The translations under genes were made by a program, and so were the position numbers. The notes beneath the pieces are model-generated. The model saw only the letters and a list, made by a program, of their open reading frames with translations. It was not told where the DNA came from and made no database searches. Shown here in pieces: positions 51,311-57,125 of a stretch of DNA of 57,125 nt. Within the stretch, counting starts at the first letter, position 1. Every line of letters begins with the position of its first letter. The DNA lies in the NCBI GenBank assembly GCA_025965155.1, contig JAOPXN010000104.1:1-57125 (forward strand). Reading direction: 5' to 3'. The DNA comes from Propionibacteriaceae bacterium (GTDB lineage Bacteria; Actinomycetota; Actinomycetes; Propionibacteriales; Propionibacteriaceae).

Positions 51311-52369
51311 ATGTGCGGCAGCAATCCCGTGACTGCGCTACGCAATCGCGGCGTTCAAGCCGCCTTGTTGTCCGCGGTGCTGTTCGGAGCGGGCACACCG
51401 TTCGCGAAGATGCTCCTGGGAGACATCAGCCCCTGGCTACTCGCTGGGCTGCTCTACTGCGGCTCAGGCCTCGGCCTGGGTCTGGTCCGAGTCGTTCGCC
51501 GGCATCCCCGTGTTCGGTTGCAGCGCCGGGAGTTAGCGCCATTGGCGGGAGCAATCGTCTCCGGCGGCGTACTAGGGCCGGTTCTGCTGATGGTTGGGTT
51601 GTCCGACCTGCCGGCTTCTGGCGCGTCACTGCTGCTGAATGCCGAAGGCGTGTTCACCGCGCTGCTCGCTTGGTTTGTCTTCAAGGAGAACGTCGACCGA
51701 CGCATCGCTTCGGGGATGCTCGCCATCGTCGCCGGCGCCGTGATCTTGAGCGTCCCGTCCGGCGCGAACTTCGGCAGCCCCTGGCCATCGCTGGCGATTC
51801 TCGGCGCCTGTCTGTGCTGGGGCTTGGACAACAATCTCACCCGCAAGATCGCCCTCACCGACGCCACCTGGCTGGCCGCTGTCAAAGGGTCAGTTGCAGG
51901 ACCGGTCAACCTTGTTCTGGCGGTCGCGCTGGGCGCACACCTACCTCTGGCCTGGAACGCCGCCGCCGCCCTCGTCGTAGGTTTCTTCGCCTACGGCGTC
52001 AGTCTGGTTCTGTTTATCGTCGCGATGCGGCACGTCGGCACTGCGCGCGCCGGCGCCTACTACTCCGTCGCACCGTTCTTCGGAGCACTCATCGCCATTG
52101 CATCAGGTGACAAGATCAGCTGGCCACTCCTCAGCGCAGGCGCCCTGATGACGCTGGGCGTCTGGCTGCACCTGACCGAGCGCCACGAGCACCAGCATGA
52201 GCACCAAGCGCAGCGGCACGACCACTCGCACACCCATGACGAGCACCACCAGCACCACCATCGAGAACCCATCCCGGCGGGAACGCGGCACGCTCACGAA
52301 CACACCCATCAGCCGATCAGGCACTCCCACGTGCACTACCCCGATGCGCACCACCGGCATTGGCACTGA
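51311..52369 (+). CDS. EamA/DMT-family transporter with histidine-rich C-terminus
   Basis: A 352-residue membrane protein. Two EamA repeats of five helices each are visible (ALLSAVLFGAGTPFAKMLLGD opens the first; AILGACLCWGLDNNLTRKIAL the second). The last ~65 residues contain about 25 His, in clusters such as HDHSHTHDEHHQHHH, predicted cytosolic and able to bind Ni, Co or Zn. Such tails are typical of metal efflux systems, so a metal-related exporter is plausible, but DMT members usually move organic metabolites. The ATG at 51311 follows GGTGAG by six bases. Divergent from the DLH lipoprotein. Confidence 0.85.
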   Translation: MCGSNPVTALRNRGVQAALLSAVLFGAGTPFAKMLLGDISPWLLAGLLYCGSGLGLGLVRVVRRHPRVRLQRRELAPLAGAIVSGGVLGPVLLMVGLSDLPASGASLLLNAEGVFTALLAWFVFKENVDRRIASGMLAIVAGAVILSVPSGANFGSPWPSLAILGACLCWGLDNNLTRKIALTDATWLAAVKGSVAGPVNLVLAVALGAHLPLAWNAAAALVVGFFAYGVSLVLFIVAMRHVGTARAGAYYSVAPFFGALIAIASGDKISWPLLSAGALMTLGVWLHLTERHEHQHEHQAQRHDHSHTHDEHHQHHHREPIPAGTRHAHEHTHQPIRHSHVHYPDAHHRHWH

Positions 52370-52553
52370 CGGGTGAGGCAAGGCACGACGGTGCCACTGG
52401 AGTGCTGGGTGCAACGAACCAGGTACTGACAGACCCTCCCCGCGGCGCAGGCTGGGCACCTAATGTCGTTGCACAGATGGCGTATCAGCATGCAGAGAGG
52501 ATCCAATAGACCGTGCTAGGCCTGGGAGACCAAGTTGTCGTCACGGCGGGCGC

Positions 52554-53747
52554 GTGCTGATCCGGTCCGCGGCGCTGCTGTGGGGGCTGCAGTTCGCCTT
52601 CCTTAACCCGGCCCTGGCCTTGGTGCTGGTGGAGCTCTTCGGCGCCACGGCCGCAGAGGTCGGCTTGGTGCTTGCCGTCTACAACGCCAGCGGCTTTGTC
52701 GCCTCGCTGGTGCTACCGGCCTACGCCGACCGCAAACGGGACTATCTCCGGCCCATGCTGGCCTGCGGGCTGCTGACCCTGGCGCTTGCCCTCCTGTTGA
52801 CGGTGGCTACCTCGCTTCCGATGGCGCTGATCGGCCTGGTGTTGCTTGGCGGGCCCGCTGGGGTCGGCAGCTCCCTGCTCTTCGCCCACCTCAAGCACTC
52901 GGGCGCCAAGCCAGCTGACATCGTCCATACGCGGGCGATCGTCTCCGTCGCCTGGGTCGCTGGACCACCGTTAGCCGCATTTATCATCGGTTCCTTTGGC
53001 AACAGCGCCATCCTGCTGGCGATTGCCGCGGTAGCAGCCCTCAACATCGCCACCACCGCCGTGATGCTCGCTCAGCGAGCCCGACCGTCTGCAGCAGCGG
53101 TGACGCCGGCCCAGGTAGGCAGCGATCTACCGATGTCGAGAGTCAATATTGCAGTGATCGTTGCTGCCTTTATCGCCTTGCAGGCCACGAACAGCACCGT
53201 GGTGTCGATCATGAGCCTGTTCGTCACGAGGGCCCTGAGCCTCGACGTGATGTGGGCCGGAGTTGCACTTGCAGTCGCCGCGGGACTGGAGATTCCAGCC
53301 TTGCTGTTGATCGGGCGGCTCAGTCAGCGTTTCTCCAGTCTTGGCCTGATCGCCTCCGGATGCCTTGCCGGGATCGTCTACTACGTCGCCATGGCGTTCG
53401 TCTCCGGCCCCGTCGCGCTCCTCGGCCTGCAGGTGCTCAATGCCTGGTTCTTCGCCACCGTGGCGGGCACCGGACTAGCGTTGTTCCAGCAGATCATCCC
53501 GCGGCCCGGCCTTGCCTCGGGCCTGTACGCCAACACGCGTCGGCTCGGCGCCATCGTCTCCGGACCGATCATTAGCTTCGGCTCTTTTACTCCACTCGGA
53601 TACAGCGGCATCTTTGTCGTCTGCGCACTCTTGACGGGGTTCGCCCTGATCATGATCGGCGTGGTCAGCCGGGCGACGAGGCGCAAAGGCTTGCCGATCG
53701 TCGGCGATATTTGCGTTTCCGAGGCCACACAGACGCGGCGGCAGTAG
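52554..53747 (+). CDS. MFS sugar-efflux (SetA-like) transporter
   Basis: A 397-residue protein with about 12 hydrophobic helices. The pattern fits the SetA/sugar efflux group of MFS: VLVELFGATAAEVGLVLAVYNASGF, ADRKRDYLRPMLACG after helix 2, and IIPRPGLASGLYANTRRLGAIVSGP near the C-terminus. The GTG start at 52554 lacks a strong ribosome site. The stop lies one base before the patatin-like gene, so the two are coupled. Exports sugars or analogues in the family; the substrate is unknown here. The 184-base gap upstream shows no other gene. Confidence 0.8.
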   Translation: MLIRSAALLWGLQFAFLNPALALVLVELFGATAAEVGLVLAVYNASGFVASLVLPAYADRKRDYLRPMLACGLLTLALALLLTVATSLPMALIGLVLLGGPAGVGSSLLFAHLKHSGAKPADIVHTRAIVSVAWVAGPPLAAFIIGSFGNSAILLAIAAVAALNIATTAVMLAQRARPSAAAVTPAQVGSDLPMSRVNIAVIVAAFIALQATNSTVVSIMSLFVTRALSLDVMWAGVALAVAAGLEIPALLLIGRLSQRFSSLGLIASGCLAGIVYYVAMAFVSGPVALLGLQVLNAWFFATVAGTGLALFQQIIPRPGLASGLYANTRRLGAIVSGPIISFGSFTPLGYSGIFVVCALLTGFALIMIGVVSRATRRKGLPIVGDICVSEATQTRRQ

Positions 53748-53748
53748 C

Positions 53749-55944
53749 GTGTCGAGGATGGAAAACCTCGCATGGGTGCGCACCGAGGGTGACCCTGAGG
53801 GGGTCGGAATCTGCCTCTCCGGCGGCGGTGTCCGGGCCGCTGCGTTCGCCCTCGGAGCGATACAGCACCTCCAAGCAGAGCGAGGACTGCTGTACGGCCC
53901 CAGCGCTGCGCGCTACCTGGTCGGCGTCTCCGGAGGTGCGTACACCGCCGCAGCGAGCACGATCAACGCCGACGCGCTCCGCAAGGCGGACCAAGACGGG
54001 CCACCTCCCTTGGCGCCTGGCTCACCGGAGGAGAAGCACATCTTGGGCCATGGTCGGTACCTGTTCAGTCGTACCCAGACGTGGGGCATGCTCATGTTCG
54101 CCGAACTCGGAAACTTCCTCCAGATCCTCACCATGTTTTTGATCAACCTGATGGCGTTACCCATTCTGCTGTTGTGGGTCGGCTTCATTGCGGGCGCCGC
54201 ATCCTGGCTGGTCGCCCGATATGGGCTACCCCTGGTCACCGCTGCTCCCATTGACCAGATGCCTCCATGGGTGGGAGTGACGGCGGTGGCAGTGGCCGCC
54301 TGCGGGTTCTGGGTCATCGGGCGCGGGCTGTACCTTGACTCCCTGCGCCGGGGCCGCAGGCTGAAAGCCGCAGGGCTTGGCCTGCTTGTCCTGGCCGGTG
54401 CGATTGCCGTCGGTCGGGTCGAGCAGTATCCCCTGCTGTCGCAGTGGGCAGCTTGGTGGTGGCGCCCCCTAGCCGGGGTGGTTGTGATCGTCATTGCAGG
54501 CGTCGTTCTCTTCTGGGGCGCTCTGTTCTTACCGGGCGCGAGCAGGAAGCAGCGTCAAGCCGTCGCCCGGTGGGTTGTCCTGGTCAGCGTCTGGACCATC
54601 CGGATTGCTGGCGCTGTCCTGGTCTGCCTCGCCGTCACGCAGGGCTACCGATGGATGAAAACCGCTGCGACCGGCGATATGGCGGCGACCATTCTCATCT
54701 TGGTCATCCTCCTGATCGGCCTTTTCATGGGGTATGTCACGGTGCGCGTGTCTCCGCACCGGTGGAATCGGAAGCAGATCTCCTCCGCCTTCGCCATCGA
54801 GCGGGAACAAGGCCACGTCAACTGCCTAGATCCCACGGAGACGCCGCTCAGCGGTTTGGCGCCGCCGGTCGCCGGCTCCAGCCACTCCTTTCCGCAGTTG
54901 CTGATTAGCGCCACCGTCAATATCCGCCACAAGTACGCCGGCAAGGCAGACACCAAGCCTGCTGTCCGAGGGTTCGCCCCGTTTGTGTTTTCACACGACC
55001 GCTGCGGCATCCCCGACATTCCGGGCGCATCGTTTGACACCACAGTTCTTGAACGGGGACGGGTACCTTCCGGGGCGCTGCCGCGCCGAACACAACCCCT
55101 ACTCACCCTGATGAGTGCGGTTGCCTGCACGGGTGCTGCGGCCTCACCAGCCATGGGAAGGTTCGAGGACAAGATTCCCCCAGCCGTGCGCACGATCCTC
55201 ATGCTGCTCAACATCCGCCTCGGCACCTGGCTACCGAACCCGCTCAGCAGCATCATGCGTGCGGACATCACGGCGCAGACGGGCGACTGGGACCTCAGCC
55301 AGCACCAAGGGCTTGGCGGCGGATACGACGAGTTCGTCCCCGAACTGCTCGCACTACACCGCAGCGACGCCGCGCGGTCGTACATAAGCGACGGCGGCCA
55401 CTACGACAACCTCGGGCTGACCACGCTCATCCGGGCGCGCTGCGCCACCATCTGGTGTGTCGACTCTCAAGCCGACAAGAGCGGCAAAGCGACCCAGCTC
55501 AGGCAGGTCACCGAGCTTGTACGAGAGCTCGGGGTCGAGATCGTCGGTATGGACCCGACACACTTCGTTGGCAGCAACGGGATCCTCAAGAACTGCCACG
55601 CCATCGCTACGATCCGGTACCCCGGCACCGACAAGGTGGGCACGCTCGTGGTGATCAAACTCGGCATGGCAGCAGGCGAAAAGTACCAAGACCTCAAGAA
55701 ATACCAAGAGCGGGACGACCATAGCTTTCCATTTCACGGCACGTTCACACGGATGGCATTCGGGCCGGAGCGAATGGACGCCTACTGTGCGCTTGGCAGG
55801 CTGAACGCATCGGCAGCGGTCGCCGCCTGGAGTGACGAGCGGCAACAAGGCGCGGCGGAGCCATTCGTCCAGACCCCCGGAACGACGACATCAACCTCTC
55901 TTCCCGGTCATCCACCTGCAGGTGTCAATACGGTTCTCCATTGA
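53749..55944 (+). CDS. Patatin-like phospholipase-type protein with an inserted membrane block
   Basis: A 731-residue protein. The patatin catalytic elements are present but widely separated: oxyanion loop CLSGGGVRAA (about 23-31), nucleophile elbow GVSGGAY with Ser61, and catalytic Asp in SDGGHYDNLGL (Asp548). Between them, about residues 124-355, lie roughly six hydrophobic helices. The fold is therefore a hydrolase interrupted by, or anchored through, an integral membrane module. Expected activity: acyl-ester hydrolysis of membrane lipids. The GTG at 53749 is one base after the SetA-like stop. No known family with this exact layout is recalled; a bacterial membrane patatin is the best description. 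Confidence 0.8.
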   Translation: MSRMENLAWVRTEGDPEGVGICLSGGGVRAAAFALGAIQHLQAERGLLYGPSAARYLVGVSGGAYTAAASTINADALRKADQDGPPPLAPGSPEEKHILGHGRYLFSRTQTWGMLMFAELGNFLQILTMFLINLMALPILLLWVGFIAGAASWLVARYGLPLVTAAPIDQMPPWVGVTAVAVAACGFWVIGRGLYLDSLRRGRRLKAAGLGLLVLAGAIAVGRVEQYPLLSQWAAWWWRPLAGVVVIVIAGVVLFWGALFLPGASRKQRQAVARWVVLVSVWTIRIAGAVLVCLAVTQGYRWMKTAATGDMAATILILVILLIGLFMGYVTVRVSPHRWNRKQISSAFAIEREQGHVNCLDPTETPLSGLAPPVAGSSHSFPQLLISATVNIRHKYAGKADTKPAVRGFAPFVFSHDRCGIPDIPGASFDTTVLERGRVPSGALPRRTQPLLTLMSAVACTGAAASPAMGRFEDKIPPAVRTILMLLNIRLGTWLPNPLSSIMRADITAQTGDWDLSQHQGLGGGYDEFVPELLALHRSDAARSYISDGGHYDNLGLTTLIRARCATIWCVDSQADKSGKATQLRQVTELVRELGVEIVGMDPTHFVGSNGILKNCHAIATIRYPGTDKVGTLVVIKLGMAAGEKYQDLKKYQERDDHSFPFHGTFTRMAFGPERMDAYCALGRLNASAAVAAWSDERQQGAAEPFVQTPGTTTSTSLPGHPPAGVNTVLH

Positions 55945-56259
55945 ACATGGAACAATTTCCCCTATTCAGGCTTCCACTGGTCCTAGCGGGCAAGCGCACG
56001 GCACTCCCGACCAGGTTCTATCGACGCTCGCATTGCCTTATTTTATCCCGTTTCAGCGCTGAAGATGGCCAATTTCGACCGCGCCAGATGGGCTACATTA
56101 TCCGTTGACAGCGGCCGAGGCAGCGAGCATGCTTTTACTCGTATCGCGCCGAAGGGGCCCCGTTAATCTACGCGCGACTCGAACGTAAAGGGACTCAGCA
56201 TTGGGTCCAATTTACGCACGCCATTAACTAACGTTGCACAACGACTTTGGGGGTTAATT
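55945..56259. other. Gap with candidate promoter of the secreted protease
   Basis: A 315-base stretch, more AT-rich than its surroundings in places. It contains the promoter candidate at 56105-56133 and a leader of about 120 bases before the protease start. No open frame in it is convincing and no RNA gene is recognised. Confidence 0.5.
56105..56133 (+). promoter_or_regulatory. Candidate sigma-70-type promoter of the protease gene
   Basis: A consensus TTGACA (56105-56110) is followed after 17 bases by CATGCT (56128-56133), a partial TATAAT match. It would give a leader of about 120 bases before the TTG at 56260. Confidence 0.4.
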
Positions 56260-57107
56260 TTGTCTGCCAGAAGAACGACGATCCCACAACTACGCAAGTG
56301 GCTTTTGCCCATAGTGGCGCTGGCTGTAGTCGGTGCCGCGGCACCGACGGCCTCGATGGCTGCGCCGACTGGCCCGGCGCAGGATGCCACCCCAGCCACC
56401 AAAACGAGCATGGCCAGCGCCATGGCGCCGGTGAAGTTGCCTGGCCAGAAGGTGGCCCATACCTACACGCCGGCCGAGGTGAGGGCTTTCGAGCGCACCG
56501 GCGGCGACCCAGCGGTGCTGGCGTACTGGACGCCGGCGCGAATGAAGGCGGCCAAGCCGCTCGACATGCCGGGAGACGCGAAGGTCGTCGACCAGACCGT
56601 GCGGGCCGTCACCAGGAACCTGCCGGAGGTTGTGACCAAGCCCGCGCCGAGCAAGCTCGCCTCGACGGTGAAGAACTTCCCGGCGCCGGTGACGAACTTC
56701 TCGATCACCAACGGCAAGCTGTTTATCGACGGCTACGAGAGCGGCTCATGGTGCTCGGCGTCGGCGATCAACACGGCCTCCCGACGGGTGCTGCTCACCG
56801 CCGGCCACTGCGTCCACTCCGGCAGCGGCGGCGACTGGCGTAGCAACCTGGTCTTCGTGCCGGGTTACAACGCCTTCAACGCCGACCACGCCCCGGTGGG
56901 CATGTTCCAGGCCTTCTGGCTGCGCACCTTCGGCGAGTGGACCAACAACAGTGATCCGAACCGTGACATCGCCTTCGTCACCACCTGGGACGGCGGTGAC
57001 TGGGGCGGGCGCGTCGTTGACACCGTCGGTGGCCACGGCTGGGTGACCAACGGCGGCACTGACTTCGACGTGTCGATCTTCGGCTACCCCATCAACCGCG
57101 ACGACGG
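56260..57107 (+). CDS. Secreted trypsin-like serine protease, truncated at the contig end
   Basis: Open from a TTG at 56260 to the end of the window; GGGGG lies six bases before the start. A signal peptide (RRTTIPQLRKWLLPIVALAV, cleavage near ASMA/AP) is followed by a ~100-residue pro-region and a chymotrypsin-fold domain. Catalytic His183 is in LLTAGHCVHS, Asp236 in NRDIAFVT; Cys165 and Cys184 could form the usual disulfide next to the His. The catalytic Ser is beyond the break. The family includes secreted glutamyl endopeptidase-like enzymes. The reading frame continues through 57108-57125, but those bases are sequencing adapter and are excluded. Confidence 0.85.
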
Positions 57108-57125
57108 AGATCGGAAGAGCACACG
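57108..57125. other. Illumina adapter sequence at contig end (artefact)
   Basis: The last 18 bases, AGATCGGAAGAGCACACG, are identical to the start of the Illumina TruSeq read-1 adapter. A chance match of this length at the very end of the sequence is very unlikely. True genomic sequence therefore ends near 57107. Confidence 0.95.

Noticed and set aside
57108-57125. Genuine C-terminal continuation of the serine protease
   Set aside because: The bases are identical to an Illumina adapter, so the translated residues are artefactual.

Overview
The window is high-GC DNA, coding on both strands. Its core is syntenic with the Mycobacterium tuberculosis block from pmt (Rv1002c) to the ppx/GppA homologue (Rv1026). 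It carries an RpfB-type resuscitation factor and an F420-dependent dehydrogenase. This indicates an actinobacterium, plausibly of the Propionibacteriales; I cannot name the genus from sequence alone. The last 18 bases match an Illumina TruSeq adapter exactly, so the window is probably the end of a draft contig and its final residues are not genomic.

Layout. 1-4.7 kb: edge of a minus-strand gene that may encode an ABC exporter, a repeat-rich gap, a small membrane protein, a NUDIX protein, cystathionine beta-synthase and a cytochrome P450. 4.7-5.6 kb: a Bax inhibitor-1/YccA membrane protein. 5.7-10.9 kb: a divergent catabolic locus of unknown substrate. A three-gene minus operon (Gfo/Idh oxidoreductase, DUF993 protein, TIM-barrel isomerase, joined by GTGA overlaps) faces a LacI regulator and an HpcH/HpaI aldolase across a strong LacI-type operator. 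10.9-38.7 kb: conserved housekeeping core, mostly on the minus strand: tRNA-Leu, membrane metallophosphoesterase, def, ACT-domain protein, ppx/gppA, DUF501, ftsB-like, eno, mazG, lipoprotein, mfd, pth, rplY, prs, glmU, tRNA-Gln, ispE, ksgA, rpfB, tatD and rsmI. Plus-strand inserts are an F420-dependent G6PDH-family enzyme, a DesA3-like desaturase with a TetR regulator, an MFS transporter and a MarR regulator. An LtrA-like membrane protein and a nitroreductase lie on the minus strand. 38.7-46.7 kb: protein mannosyltransferase, then a complete oligopeptide/dipeptide-type ABC importer with a fused double ATPase, closed by two strong hairpins. 46.8-57.1 kb: accessory region with a TolB-like propeller, CynX-type MFS, Rv2578c-type radical SAM protein, Tat-type dienelactone hydrolase lipoprotein, EamA exporter with a histidine-rich tail, SetA-like MFS, a patatin-like protein split by a membrane block, and a truncated secreted serine protease.

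How the genes work together. The core combines cell-wall precursor and isoprenoid synthesis (glmU, ispE), nucleotide and RNA housekeeping (prs, pth, ksgA, rsmI, mazG, mfd), central metabolism (eno) and resuscitation (rpfB). Many starts overlap the preceding stop (GTGA, TGATG and probably a rare CTGA), which implies translational coupling. Several promoters look leaderless. The most promising uncharacterised system is the LacI-controlled DUF993/aldolase locus. The desaturase/TetR pair with twin palindromes and the membrane patatin also deserve attention.
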